Counted from the first letter of the stretch, positions 1 through 7,460 are shown. The stretch: DNA of 8,040 bases from Propionibacteriaceae bacterium (GCA_031272685.1 JAISTI010000074.1:1-8040), one strand, 5' to 3'. Numbers and translations are program-made. Notes: generated by a model not told the origin, from the letters alone.

Positions 1-422
1 CCGGTCTCTTCCGCCACCTCGCGCAGCAGCGCCTGCGACGGGGTCTCCCCCGGCTCCAGCCCGCCGCCGGGGAAACCCCACAGGCCGGCGACGATGGTCG
101 ATTCGGAGAAGAGCGCGCCCAGCACCCCGCGCGCGGAGGTGAGGATGACATAGGCGGCCACCCGCTGGCGTTCCACCGGCTGGTATCCGGGTGGGATGAC
201 CAGGCCCGGCTCGATGAGCTTCTTGCGTTTGCGCAGCCGGACGGCTTTGCCCGGCCGAACCAGCACTGTCAGCACCAGGTCTTCCACCGTGCCGTGGACG
301 GACAGCGGCCGCAGCCATTCAAAGCCAAGGCTGGCGGTCAGCTTCTCGGGATCGACCCCATGGCCGAGCACGCTACTGAAGACCGGGGGCGTCCCGGCCG
401 CCAACACTCCGGCCACCTTCAC
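1..422 (-). CDS. Nudix hydrolase, partial (3' end outside window)
   Basis: About 140 N-terminal residues are visible; the frame runs open off the left edge. The last ~23 residues form a complete Nudix box, G-x5-E-x7-REVAEETG, preceded by the usual GLWGFPGGG segment, so a metal-dependent hydrolase of a nucleoside-diphosphate-linked substrate is expected. The substrate cannot be told. The Nudix fold appears to begin near VERQRVAAYVIL (about residue 82). Before it lies an extra ~80-residue N-terminal segment, including a basic patch RLRKRKK, which I do not recognise; its GC-rich third codon positions look genuinely coding. I chose the GTG at 422 because the frame upstream stops looking like coding sequence and a -10-like TAGTCT lies 7 nt before it. 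No Shine-Dalgarno is seen, which fits a leaderless mRNA. A shorter form starting at the GTG near 178 is possible. The gene is divergent from the SRPBCC gene. Confidence 0.85.
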   Translation of the reverse strand, partial: MKVAGVLAAGTPPVFSSVLGHGVDPEKLTASLGFEWLRPLSVHGTVEDLVLTVLVRPGKAVRLRKRKKLIEPGLVIPPGYQPVERQRVAAYVILTSARGVLGALFSESTIVAGLWGFPGGGLEPGETPSQALLREVAEET

Positions 423-429
423 AGGCTTG

Positions 430-435
430 AGACTA
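430..435 (-). promoter_or_regulatory. Putative -10 element for a leaderless Nudix mRNA
   Basis: On the minus strand TAGTCT fits the actinobacterial TANNNT -10 pattern and is followed by 7 nt and then the GTG at 422, so transcription could begin at or next to the start codon. There is no clear -35 and no Shine-Dalgarno in between. Leaderless genes with this spacing are common in Actinobacteria. The assignment is inference from one short motif. Confidence 0.35.
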
Positions 436-528
436 GCAAAGGCCCGCCGCCGCCGTCTCAGTGGCAATTCCGTCCGCGCGCACGGCGATAGCAGGGTATC
501 GTTGAGGCAAGTCAGTGATCCGATGACT

Positions 529-533
529 GGAGG
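529..533 (+). promoter_or_regulatory. Shine-Dalgarno of the SRPBCC gene
   Basis: GGAGG lies 5 nt before the ATG at 539, a near-ideal ribosome binding site, and it fixes the start of the downstream gene. The 423-538 interval between the two divergent genes must also hold its promoter. TATCGT at 497-502 is a possible -10, but no matching -35 is visible. Confidence 0.75.
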
Positions 534-538
534 CCAAT

Positions 539-943
539 ATGACCAATGCCGGGGGCGAGACGCTCGGGAAATACCAAGACACCACCGTGGCCGTGAGCCA
601 GGTGGTGTCCACATCGCTCAAAGACACCTGGAAGCTGCTAAACACCCGCGAAGGCAACGAGGCCCTTCTCGGAAAGGGCGGCGTCATCGGTGACAAAGGC
701 GATTCTTGGCGCTCCGAAGAGGGGACATTCGGAGTGATCCGCTCATATCATCCGCTGGAACAGATCCGCTTCTACTGGTATGCCGCCGAGGGCGCGCCGA
801 AGACGGTGGTGGACGTCCTCATCGCCCCAGAGGGCGAGGGCACGCGCATCAGCATCAACCACGAGCGCGTCCCGTGGTATTTCGACACCGCCAAACTGCA
901 GGCCCGCTGGCAGGAGGCCATCGCCGCCATCGTGGCGCAGTAG
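539..943 (+). CDS. SRPBCC / AHSA1-like domain protein
   Basis: This 134-residue single-domain protein looks like the START/Bet v1-like (SRPBCC) fold of the AHSA1 (Hsp90 ATPase activator homologue) group. The signs are an N-terminal strand followed by a helix with TWKLL, a central GTFGVIRSYHPLEQIRFYW stretch (residues 62-80), a strand pair with TVVDVLIAP and GTRISINHE, and a C-terminal helix with RWQEAIAAI (123-131). Members bind hydrophobic ligands in a cavity or act as small chaperone-like proteins; no catalytic residues can be assigned and the ligand is unknown. It has no signal peptide or membrane segment, so it is probably cytoplasmic. The ATG is supported by GGAGG 5 nt upstream. The gene converges on trpA with a 2-bp gap and has no obvious link to tryptophan synthesis. 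It contains five tryptophans, in contrast to the adjacent operon. Confidence 0.82.
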   Translation: MTNAGGETLGKYQDTTVAVSQVVSTSLKDTWKLLNTREGNEALLGKGGVIGDKGDSWRSEEGTFGVIRSYHPLEQIRFYWYAAEGAPKTVVDVLIAPEGEGTRISINHERVPWYFDTAKLQARWQEAIAAIVAQ

Positions 944-955
944 GTTCAGAGCGCC
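934..955. terminator. Weak inverted repeat across the convergent stop codons
   Basis: GGCGC (934-938) and GCGCC (951-955) are perfect reverse complements around a 12-nt loop that contains both stop codons, TAG of the SRPBCC gene and TGA of trpA. A T-tract is missing on both strands and the stem is only 5 bp. It may be a chance pairing in GC-rich DNA or a weak bidirectional termination or stability element. Confidence 0.2.
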
Positions 956-1716
956 TGGGCCATCTGACGCACATAGCCGGCGATGACCGGCTCGGCCGCC
1001 GCGCCGTGCTGCGCGATGAGCCGCACGATCGCCGAGCCCACGATCACCCCGTCGGACTTCGCGGCCATGGCCGCCGCCTGTTGCGGGGTGCTGATTCCAA
1101 AGCCCACAGCCACCGGCACGTCGGTGACCTGCCGGATTTGGGCGACGATGGCGTCGATGTCGGTGGTGATCTGCGAGCGCACCCCGGTCACCCCCAGCGA
1201 GGAAACCAGGTAGATGAAGCCTTCCGCTTCGGCGGCGATCATGCGGATGCGCTCGTCGGAGGTGGGGGCGATCAGCGAGATGACGGCCACGCCGTGTGGC
1301 CGGGCGGCCTGCTTCACCTCGGCCTGCTCCTCGTAGGGCAGGTCGGGGATGATGATGGCGTCCACGCCCGCCAGCTCGGCCCGGGCGAAGAACCGCTCGA
1401 AACCGTAGTGGAAGACCGGATTCAGGTAGGTCATGAAGGCCAGCGGGATTTCCAGCCCCTCCGCGCGCAGCTCGCCGGCGAGGGCGAATAGGTCGTCGGT
1501 GGTGGTTCCGGCCGCCAGTGCCCGCTGGCTGGCCTCTTGGATTACCGGCCCCTCGGCGATTGGGTCGGAAAACGGGATGCCGATTTCCACCATTCCGGCG
1601 CCGGCGGCGGCGATGGCGTGGATGAACCGTTTCGTGTCCGCAACGCTGGGATCGCCCCCGGTGACGAACGCGATGAAAGGCTTCTTTCCGGCGAAGGCGG
1701 CCGCGAGCCGGCTCAT
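946..1716 (-). CDS. trpA: Tryptophan synthase alpha subunit
   Basis: TrpA cleaves indole-3-glycerol phosphate to indole and glyceraldehyde 3-phosphate and passes indole through a tunnel to TrpB in the cytoplasmic alpha2-beta2 complex. The 256-residue length is close to normal for this TIM barrel. Key segments are FVTGGDP (17-23), [15 protein letters not shown] (43-57) with the general base Glu44 (E. coli Glu49), [10 protein letters not shown] in the alpha-loop region, [10 protein letters not shown], and the phosphate-binding VGFGIST. The second catalytic acid, Asp60 in E. coli, is Glu55 here. From memory this IAEGP form is usual in clostridial TrpA, so activity is expected. The protein contains no tryptophan. 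The ATG overlaps the trpB stop as ATGA, with GGAGG 7 nt upstream. It is the last gene of the operon and its stop is 2 bp from that of the convergent SRPBCC gene. Confidence 0.97.
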   Translation of the reverse strand: MSRLAAAFAGKKPFIAFVTGGDPSVADTKRFIHAIAAAGAGMVEIGIPFSDPIAEGPVIQEASQRALAAGTTTDDLFALAGELRAEGLEIPLAFMTYLNPVFHYGFERFFARAELAGVDAIIIPDLPYEEQAEVKQAARPHGVAVISLIAPTSDERIRMIAAEAEGFIYLVSSLGVTGVRSQITTDIDAIVAQIRQVTDVPVAVGFGISTPQQAAAMAAKSDGVIVGSAIVRLIAQHGAAAEPVIAGYVRQMAQAL

Positions 1717-2891
1717 TCGGACACCTCCCGGCCCAGGTATTTCGCGATGGCGGCCACGTCTTTGTCGCCGCGTCCAGACAGGCAGATGACCACCACGGCG
1801 TCCGGGCCGAGCGTGGGGACGAGCTTGCGGGCGTGGGCGATGGCGTGCGCGCTCTCCACCGCCGGGATGATGCCCTCTTGGCGGGAAAGATATTCGAAGG
1901 CCGAAACCGCCTCGGCGTCCGTCACCGGCACATATTCGGCGCGGCCGGTGTCGTGCAGCCAGGCGTGCTCCGGGCCGATGCCGGGGTAGTCGAGGCCGGC
2001 GGAGATGGAATACACCGGGGCGATTTGCCCGTACTCGTCTTGGCAGAAATACGATTTCATGCCGTGGAAAACCCCGGCCGAGCCGTTGGCGATGGTGGCG
2101 GCGTTGCGCTCGGTGTCCACGCCCTCGCCGGCTGCCTCACAGCCGATCAGGCGCACCGCCTCGTCGGCGATGAACTCGTGGAAGATGCCGATGGCGTTCG
2201 AGCCGCCGCCGACGCAGGCCAGCACCGCCGTCGGCAGCTTGCCTTCGGCGGCGAGAATCTGCTGGCGGGCTTCCCGGCCGATGACGGATTGGAAATCGCG
2301 CACGATGGTGGGGAACGGGTGCGGCCCCATCACCGAGCCGAGCACGTAGAGGGTGTCGTCCACCCGTCCCGACCATTCGCGCATCGCCTCGTTCACCGCG
2401 TCTTTGAGCACCTGGGTGCCGGTGGTGACGGCGTGCACTTTCGCTCCCAGCAGCTCCATCCGGAAAACGTTGAGCGCTTGCCGCTGAGTGTCCTCCAAGC
2501 CCATGAAGATCTCGCACTCCAGCCCGAGCAGGGCGGCGGCGGTGGCGGTGGCCACCCCATGTTGCCCGGCGCCGGTCTCGGCGATCACCCGGGTTTTGCC
2601 CATGCGCTTGGCCAGCAGGCACTGGCCCAGCACGTTGTTGATCTTGTGGGAGCCGGTGTGGTTGAGGTCTTCGCGCTTCAGGTACACCTTCGCCCCGAGG
2701 TCTTCGCTCATATTCGCCGCGAAGTACAGCAGCGAGGGCCGGCCGGCGTAGCCGCGCAACAGCCCGTCCAGTTCGGCGGTGAACTCCGGGTCGTCTTTGC
2801 AGCGCAGGTAGGCGGCTTCCAGCTTGATGATTTCATTCATCAAGGTTTCCGGGATGAACTGGCCGCCGTGCTGGCCGAAGCGCCCCTTCAT
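1713..2891 (-). CDS. trpB: Tryptophan synthase beta subunit
   Basis: TrpB is the PLP-dependent partner that condenses indole with L-serine to give L-tryptophan. Its 392 residues match the usual length. The N-terminus has [26 protein letters not shown] (76-86) carries the PLP Schiff-base Lys83 (E. coli Lys87), AETGAGQHG (104-112) holds catalytic Glu105 (E. coli Glu109), GGGSNA (228-233) binds the PLP phosphate, [11 protein letters not shown] (299-309) is the COMM/gating region with Asp301, and LSGRGDKD (371-378) contacts the PLP ring. It is a TrpB1-type enzyme meant to work with TrpA. Overall wording ([28 protein letters not shown]) recalls clostridial TrpB. The start overlaps the trpCF stop as ATGA, and the stop overlaps trpA in the same way. 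No strong Shine-Dalgarno is visible, so translation is probably coupled. It has only two tryptophans (173 and 311). Confidence 0.98.
   Translation of the reverse strand: MKGRFGQHGGQFIPETLMNEIIKLEAAYLRCKDDPEFTAELDGLLRGYAGRPSLLYFAANMSEDLGAKVYLKREDLNHTGSHKINNVLGQCLLAKRMGKTRVIAETGAGQHGVATATAAALLGLECEIFMGLEDTQRQALNVFRMELLGAKVHAVTTGTQVLKDAVNEAMREWSGRVDDTLYVLGSVMGPHPFPTIVRDFQSVIGREARQQILAAEGKLPTAVLACVGGGSNAIGIFHEFIADEAVRLIGCEAAGEGVDTERNAATIANGSAGVFHGMKSYFCQDEYGQIAPVYSISAGLDYPGIGPEHAWLHDTGRAEYVPVTDAEAVSAFEYLSRQEGIIPAVESAHAIAHARKLVPTLGPDAVVVICLSGRGDKDVAAIAKYLGREVSE
1724..1728 (-). promoter_or_regulatory. Shine-Dalgarno of trpA
   Basis: GGAGG on the minus strand lies 7 nt before the trpA ATG, inside the last codons of trpB. 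It supports the start that gives the ATGA overlap, and indicates that trpA can recruit ribosomes itself as well as by coupling. Confidence 0.7.
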
Positions 2892-4312
2892 CGCCAGCCC
2901 GCCACGAACTGCCGCACCTTGGCCGGGTCTTTCACCCCGTCGGTCTCCACTCCGGAATTCACATCCAAAGCATACGGCCCGAGCTTGCGGGCGGCTTCCA
3001 CATTGCCGGGGTGCAGCCCCCCGGCCAGCCAGAGCGGCGGAATCGCCACACCTTCACCGGCCGCGATCTGCCGGGCTTGCGCGATGTAATCCCAGTCGAA
3101 GGCCTGGCCGGAGCCGCCGCGCAGGTTGTCGAGCAGCAGATAGTCGGCCCCAAGCCGGGCCGCCCGCACGATGGCCTGCGGCGAGCCCACCGCCACCGCC
3201 TTGATGATGGGGACGTTCTTGGGCAGTTCCGGGCGCAGGGTGCGGATGTACTCGGAGGTCTCACAGCCGTGGAGCTGGACGGCGGAGACGAGGCCTTGGT
3301 AGACGGCGTCCGAGACCTCGCTGATGGGCGCGTCGGCGAAAACCCCGACTGTCTTGATGGCCGGGTCGAGCCGGGAGCGGATGGTTCTTGCCCGGGATTT
3401 CGAGACGGCCCGGGTGCTGGAAGGCACGAAGATGAAGCCGGCGTATTCGGGTTTGACTTCGTTCAGCCAGGCAACGTCCTCCAGGCGGGTGATGCCGCAG
3501 ACTTTCAGCGCGGGCGGCGGCTGCTTGGCGGCGGCGCGCAGCTCTTTCAGGGCGGCCACCCGGTCGGCGGCGCGCATCAGCGCCTCACCGACGAGGACGG
3601 CGTCGGCGCCGGCGGCGGCGATCGGCGCGATGTCTTCCGGCCCGGACACCCCGCTCTCGGAGACGAAGAGCGTGCCGGCGGGCACCAGGGAGCGCAGGTT
3701 GGCGGCATTGGAGTTGTCCACGCTGAAATCTTTCAGGTTGCGGTTGTTGACGCCGGCGATGCGGGCTCCGGCGGCGAGCGCGGTGGCGATTTCCGCGGCG
3801 TCATGCGCTTCAACAAGGCACGACATCCCTAGTGAATCGGCGATTCCGAGGTAGTCCGCGAGCTGGCCGGGGCTGAGGATGGACACGATGAGCAGCACGG
3901 CGTCCGCCCCCAGCTCCTTGGCTTGGAAGAGCTGGTATTCGTCGACGGTGAAGTCTTTGCGCAGCACCGGGATGGCGGCTGCTTGGGCAATCTGCTCCAG
4001 GTATTCGTCGGCGCCGAGGAAATGCGCCGGCTCGGTCAGCACCGAGATGGCCGCCGCGCCGCCCGCTTGGTAGTCACGGGCGATGTCGAGGTAGGGGAAG
4101 TCGGGGGCGATGAGCCCTTTCGATGGGGAGGCTTTCTTCACCTCGCAGATGAATGACAGGCCGCCGGCGGACAGCGCCGCCTCGAACGGGAAACCGGTCG
4201 CGGCGTCCAAGTCTTGGGCGGCGGCGCGGACTTCGGCCAGCGGGCGCGCCGCCTTGGCGGCGGCCACCCGTTCCTTGGCCTCGGCGGCCAACAGCTCCAA
4301 GATGTCAGGCAT
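2888..4312 (-). CDS. trpCF: Bifunctional indole-3-glycerol phosphate synthase / phosphoribosylanthranilate isomerase (TrpC-TrpF fusion)
   Basis: The 474 residues form two TIM barrels in the order TrpC-TrpF. Residues 1-261 are indole-3-glycerol phosphate synthase, with [10 protein letters not shown] (57-66), LRKDF containing catalytic Lys119, LVEAH containing Glu168, GVNNRNL (187-193) and SESG (218-221). Residues 269-474 are phosphoribosylanthranilate isomerase, with KVCGITR (270-276) holding the general base Cys272, [13 protein letters not shown] (346-349), LLLDN with the general acid Asp395, [10 protein letters not shown] (429-438) and LDVNSG (449-454). A short Pro-rich linker, KQPPPA (263-268), joins them. 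TrpF isomerises phosphoribosylanthranilate and TrpC decarboxylates and cyclises the product, so the fusion covers two consecutive steps. The ATG lies within trpD (8-bp overlap) with no nearby Shine-Dalgarno, suggesting coupling. The TrpC half has no tryptophan; the TrpF half has four (282, 407, 428, 473). Both active sites look intact. Confidence 0.97.
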   Translation of the reverse strand: MPDILELLAAEAKERVAAAKAARPLAEVRAAAQDLDAATGFPFEAALSAGGLSFICEVKKASPSKGLIAPDFPYLDIARDYQAGGAAAISVLTEPAHFLGADEYLEQIAQAAAIPVLRKDFTVDEYQLFQAKELGADAVLLIVSILSPGQLADYLGIADSLGMSCLVEAHDAAEIATALAAGARIAGVNNRNLKDFSVDNSNAANLRSLVPAGTLFVSESGVSGPEDIAPIAAAGADAVLVGEALMRAADRVAALKELRAAAKQPPPALKVCGITRLEDVAWLNEVKPEYAGFIFVPSSTRAVSKSRARTIRSRLDPAIKTVGVFADAPISEVSDAVYQGLVSAVQLHGCETSEYIRTLRPELPKNVPIIKAVAVGSPQAIVRAARLGADYLLLDNLRGGSGQAFDWDYIAQARQIAAGEGVAIPPLWLAGGLHPGNVEAARKLGPYALDVNSGVETDGVKDPAKVRQFVAGWR

Positions 4313-5324
4313 TGGTGCGGGCCACGAATTGCTCCAACTGTTCCAGCGCCTTTCCGGACGAGATCACGTCGCGGGCGACCGCAAGCCCTTCGGCGATGGA
4401 AAGCTCCGGTTTGGCGATGTGGATGGCGGCGGCCGAGTTCAGCAACACGGCGTCCGTCTTCGGCCCGGCCTCGCCGGAGAGAATCCTGCGGGTGATTTCG
4501 GCGTTCTCAGCCGGGGTGCCGCCCACCAGGTCTTCTTTGCGGCAAAGTTCGAAGCCGTATTTGCGCGGGTCGAGGGTGTAGACGCGGAACTCGCCGTCAT
4601 GCGCCTCGCACACCGCAGTGGTGGCGCTCATGGAAATCTCGTCCAGCCCGTCGCGGCCGAACACCACCATGGCGTCTTTCACCCCGAGGTTGTACAGCAC
4701 TTTCGCCAGCGGCTCCACCAAGTCTTCTTCGTAGACGCCGAGCAGCTCCATATCGGCGCCGGCCGGGTTCACCAGCGGGCCGAGGATGTTGAAGATGGTG
4801 CGGATGCCCAGTTCTTTGCGCACCGGGGCCACATATTTCATGGCGATGTGGTAGTTCTGCGCGAACAGGAAGCACAGGCCGATGGAGTTCAGCAGCTCCA
4901 GGCTTTTCTCCGGCGGGACGTCGATTTTCACGCCCAGCGCCTCCAGCACGTCGGCGGCGCCGCTCTTGGAGGTGGCGGCCCGGTTGCCGTGCTTGGCCAC
5001 CGGGATGCCGGCCGCCGAAATCACCATCGCGGAGGTGGTGGAGATGTTGAAGCTGAAGGAGCGGTCGCCGCCGGTGCCGACGATCTCCAGCACCGGCAGT
5101 TCGTTCAGCAGCCGGACGCAGTGCTTGCGCATGCCCGCCGCCGAGCCGGTGATTTCGTCGATCGTCTCCCCTTTGACGCTCATCGCGGTGAGGTAGGCGG
5201 CCATTTGGATGTCGGTGGCCTCGCCGCTCATGATTTCGTCCATGACTTCCTCGGCCAGCTCGTAGCCCAGGTTGTCCCGCTTGACCGCCTTGGCTATCGC
5301 CTGGCGGATTCTTCCTTCGCCCAT
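4305..5324 (-). CDS. trpD: Anthranilate phosphoribosyltransferase
   Basis: TrpD transfers the phosphoribosyl group of PRPP to anthranilate, the second step of the pathway. With the ATG at 5324 it has 339 residues, typical of the family. The helical N-terminal domain (1-75) is followed by the PRPP loop GTGGD (83-87), NISTTSA (93-99), the anthranilate/PRPP segment [21 protein letters not shown] (split here as KHGNR at 111-115 and [11 protein letters not shown] at 121-131), [11 protein letters not shown] (178-188) and the metal-binding DGLDE (225-229). All are intact. I prefer the ATG at 5324 to the TTG at 5339 because GGAG sits 7 nt before the ATG, the TTG start would overlap trpG and adds the unlikely residues MWSRR, and family members start near GEGRIRQAI. 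The protein then has no tryptophan. It starts 4 bp after the trpG stop and overlaps trpCF by 8 bp. Confidence 0.97.
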   Translation of the reverse strand: MGEGRIRQAIAKAVKRDNLGYELAEEVMDEIMSGEATDIQMAAYLTAMSVKGETIDEITGSAAGMRKHCVRLLNELPVLEIVGTGGDRSFSFNISTTSAMVISAAGIPVAKHGNRAATSKSGAADVLEALGVKIDVPPEKSLELLNSIGLCFLFAQNYHIAMKYVAPVRKELGIRTIFNILGPLVNPAGADMELLGVYEEDLVEPLAKVLYNLGVKDAMVVFGRDGLDEISMSATTAVCEAHDGEFRVYTLDPRKYGFELCRKEDLVGGTPAENAEITRRILSGEAGPKTDAVLLNSAAAIHIAKPELSIAEGLAVARDVISSGKALEQLEQFVARTNA

Positions 5325-5328
5325 TCGC

Positions 5329-5892
5329 CTACTCCACAAAATTCCGCAGCATCGTTTTTCCGGCCGGCGTCATGACCGACTCCGGATGGAACTGTACTCC
5401 GTAGATCGGAAAAACCTGATGCTGGACCGCCATCACCTCGCCGTCGTCGGCAACCGCTGTCACTGTCAATTCCGGCGGCAGGGTGGCCCGGTCGGCGGCC
5501 AGCGAGTGGTAGCGGGCGGCGGTGAAACCGTCTTCCAGCCCGGCGAACAGCTTCATCGGGGCGGTGAGGGTGATGGCCGAGGGTTTGCCGTGCATCAAGT
5601 GTTTGGCGTATCCGACGGTGGCGCCGAAGGCTTCGCAGATCGCCTGGTGTCCCAGGCAGACGCCCAGGATGGGCACTTTCCCACCCAGCTCTTTCACCAC
5701 GTCTACGCAGATGCCGGCATCGCGGGGATGGCCAGGCCCTGGCGAGAGGATGATGTGGGTGGGATCCAGCATGTCCAACTGGCCGACGGTGAGGGCGTCG
5801 TTGCGAATCACCCGCACCTCGCCGGCGATCTCGCCGACCAGCTGGTACAGGTTGTACGAGAAGGAGTCGTAGTTGTCGATCAGCGCGATCAC
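5329..5892 (-). CDS. trpG: Anthranilate synthase component II (glutamine amidotransferase)
   Basis: TrpG is the class I glutamine amidotransferase that releases ammonia from glutamine and feeds it to TrpE. At 187 residues it is a stand-alone subunit, not fused to TrpE or TrpD. The triad is complete: Cys79 in GVCLGHQ (77-83), His169 and Glu171 in QFHPES (167-172). The oxyanion segment SPGPGHP (50-56) and the TrpG/PabA motif HGKPS (101-105) are also present. It could also serve PabB in folate synthesis, as some TrpG proteins do, but its place in the operon makes anthranilate synthesis its main role. The GTG start overlaps the trpE stop as GTGA and has AGGAG 5 nt upstream (5898-5902). No tryptophan residue is present. 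Confidence 0.97.
   Translation of the reverse strand: MIALIDNYDSFSYNLYQLVGEIAGEVRVIRNDALTVGQLDMLDPTHIILSPGPGHPRDAGICVDVVKELGGKVPILGVCLGHQAICEAFGATVGYAKHLMHGKPSAITLTAPMKLFAGLEDGFTAARYHSLAADRATLPPELTVTAVADDGEVMAVQHQVFPIYGVQFHPESVMTPAGKTMLRNFVE
5332..5335 (-). promoter_or_regulatory. Shine-Dalgarno deciding the trpD start
   Basis: GGAG on the minus strand, within the last codons of trpG (GTG GAG TAG), lies 7 nt before the ATG at 5324. This site argues for that ATG over the longer TTG-initiated frame at 5339, whose start codon would lie upstream of the site itself. Confidence 0.7.
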
Positions 5893-7445
5893 TGCCGCTC
5901 CTGGAGGCTTTGGGGCAGCCGGGCCGCCGTGGTCGCGTCCGCGCGCGGCGCCGGGAACTCGCCGCGCCCGGGGTGGCCGCTGACGTCGAGCAGGGCTTGC
6001 CTGACCGCGGCCATCTTGTTCTCACACTCCTGGTATTCGTTCTCGGGGACGGAGTCTGCAACTATACCCGCGCCCGCCCGCACGTAAACCTGGCCGTTCT
6101 TCTTGTAAGCGATGCGGATGGCGATGCAGGTGTCGAGGTCGCCGGTGTTGGAAATGTAGCCGATCGCCCCGCCATACACCCCGCGGCGGTTGTCCTCCAG
6201 CTCGTCGATGATCTCGCAGGCGCGGATTTTCGGCGCCCCGGAGAGTGTGCCGGCGGGCAGGACGGCGTCCACCGCGTCGATGGCGGAATACGATTTGCGG
6301 ATTTGCCCCTCCACCGTCGAGCCGATGTGCATGACGTGGGAGAACCGCAGGACACTGAGGTAGTCGAGCACCCTGACCGAGCCGAATTCGGAAATCTTGC
6401 CGAGGTCGTTGCGGCCGAGGTCGACGAGCATGTTGTGCTCGGAAAGCTCTTTGTCGTCGGCGAGCAGCCCAGCTTCCAGGGCGGCGTCTTCTTCCGGCGT
6501 CTGGCCGCGCGGCCGGGTGCCGGCCAGCGGGAAAGTCGTCAGGCGGTCGCCGGAAAGCTTGACGAGGGTTTCGGGCGAGGCGCCGGCGATTTCGAGGTCG
6601 TCGGAAGAGAAGTAGAACATGTACGGGCTGGGGTTCAGCTCGCGCAGCCGCCGGTAGGTCTCGAACAGGCTGCCGGCGGCCGGGGCTTTCAGCCGATTGG
6701 AGAGCACCACCTGGAAGATGTCGCCCTCGCGGATGTGGTGTTTGGCCTTGTCGACGATCTCGACGAAGCCGGCCTTGTCGAACAGCGCTTCGAAATCTCC
6801 GGTGAGCTGCAGCGGCGCGATCTCGGCCCGCTCTCCGGAGTAGACCAGCACCCGCATATCGTCCAGTTCGTGGATGGCCTGGCGCAGGCCGTTCTGCACG
6901 TCGGTGAGCGCCATGTTGTAGATGAGGTAGACGGCCTGCTCCAGATGGTCGAAGGCGATGACCTTGTCGAAGAGCATCAAATCGACATCGCGGAAGCCCT
7001 CTTCGTCCACTCCTTTGAATTTCAGGCTCGGCTCGGCGTATTTGAGGTAGTCGAAGGAAAAATAGCCCACCAGGCCGCCAGTAAAGGGCGGCAGGCCGGG
7101 GATGCGCGGGGAGCGGTTTTCGGCGATCACCCGGGCGATGTAGGTGCCGGGGTGGACGTCTTGGCGCTCGTAGGTGCCGTCCGGGCCGCGGATGGTGAGC
7201 CGCCCGTCTTTGCATGTTACTTCGGTGGCCGGGTCGTAGCCCAGGAAGGTGTAGCGGCCGTCTTTCTCGTTGTCTTCGAGGCTTTCCAGGATGAAGCACT
7301 GCTTGGAGACGTGTTTGAGCGCCCGGAACACCTCGATCGGGGAGCGGGTCAGCCCGGTCATGCGCATGACGACCGGCGCGACCCGGTAGTCGCGGGCGTA
7401 GCGCTGGTAGAGCGGGAGTTCTACCGACAACAGCTTGTGCTTCAT
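5889..7445 (-). CDS. trpE: Anthranilate synthase component I
   Basis: TrpE turns chorismate and ammonia (from TrpG) into anthranilate, the committed step. The 518 residues carry the N-terminal regulatory domain and the C-terminal chorismate-binding domain. FILES (51-55) and NPSPYM (271-276) match the tryptophan feedback site known from enteric TrpE, so feedback inhibition is expected. Catalytic-domain motifs are GTRPRG (309-314), DLGRNDLGK (342-350), SHVMHIGS (369-376), GTLSGAPKIRA (399-409), GGAIGY (425-430) and ENEYQECENK (468-477), the last providing Mg-binding acids. The last ~28 residues form an Ala/Pro/Arg-rich tail beyond the usual end. There is no tryptophan in the protein; KDGRY (61-65) stands where relatives I recall have KWGRY. 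The ATG has an in-frame TAG four codons upstream and no Shine-Dalgarno, hinting at leaderless or near-leaderless translation. It is the first trp gene, 50 bp after the prenyltransferase stop. Confidence 0.97.
   Translation of the reverse strand: MKHKLLSVELPLYQRYARDYRVAPVVMRMTGLTRSPIEVFRALKHVSKQCFILESLEDNEKDGRYTFLGYDPATEVTCKDGRLTIRGPDGTYERQDVHPGTYIARVIAENRSPRIPGLPPFTGGLVGYFSFDYLKYAEPSLKFKGVDEEGFRDVDLMLFDKVIAFDHLEQAVYLIYNMALTDVQNGLRQAIHELDDMRVLVYSGERAEIAPLQLTGDFEALFDKAGFVEIVDKAKHHIREGDIFQVVLSNRLKAPAAGSLFETYRRLRELNPSPYMFYFSSDDLEIAGASPETLVKLSGDRLTTFPLAGTRPRGQTPEEDAALEAGLLADDKELSEHNMLVDLGRNDLGKISEFGSVRVLDYLSVLRFSHVMHIGSTVEGQIRKSYSAIDAVDAVLPAGTLSGAPKIRACEIIDELEDNRRGVYGGAIGYISNTGDLDTCIAIRIAYKKNGQVYVRAGAGIVADSVPENEYQECENKMAAVRQALLDVSGHPGRGEFPAPRADATTAARLPQSLQERQ
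5898..5902 (-). promoter_or_regulatory. Shine-Dalgarno of trpG
   Basis: AGGAG on the minus strand lies 5 nt before the GTG at 5892 and supports this non-ATG start, which overlaps the trpE stop codon. The first residues [11 protein letters not shown] match the family N-terminus. Confidence 0.7.
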
Positions 7446-7454
7446 GATGGCAGC

Positions 7455-7460
7455 AATCTA
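7455..7460 (-). promoter_or_regulatory. Putative -10 element of the trp operon
   Basis: TAGATT on the minus strand fits TANNNT and lies 9 nt before the trpE ATG, so a transcript from it would have a leader of only a few bases. The overlapping TAGTTA is an alternative. No good -35 is seen. The lack of a Shine-Dalgarno before trpE supports a near-leaderless start, but transcription from upstream of the prenyltransferase gene is equally possible. Confidence 0.3.

Noticed and set aside
196..693. Plus-strand 165-codon frame at the left end and minus-strand frame 433-696
   Set aside because: The first is antisense to the Nudix gene and then out of frame with the SRPBCC gene; the second is antisense to SRPBCC. 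Composition is Arg/Ser-rich and neither shows family motifs.
2531..2556. GGCGGC/GGTGGC-rich run as a simple repeat
   Set aside because: It encodes the normal [10 protein letters not shown] segment of TrpB in a GC-rich genome; no sign of expansion.
1833..3089. Plus-strand open frame of 418 codons opposite trpB, and similar ones at 4110-5375 and 3011-3832
   Set aside because: Same antisense artefact of high GC; low-complexity translations, no family motif, complete overlap with intact trp genes.
5325..5339. TTG at 5339 as start of trpD
   Set aside because: It would overlap trpG, add MWSRR unlike the family, and bypass the GGAG that sits 7 nt before the ATG at 5324.
6022..7299. Minus-strand 425-codon frame inside trpE and an Arg/Pro-rich frame at 5294-6061
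   Set aside because: Out-of-frame readings of trpE and trpG, dominated by Arg, Pro and Ala; no ribosome binding site and no motif.
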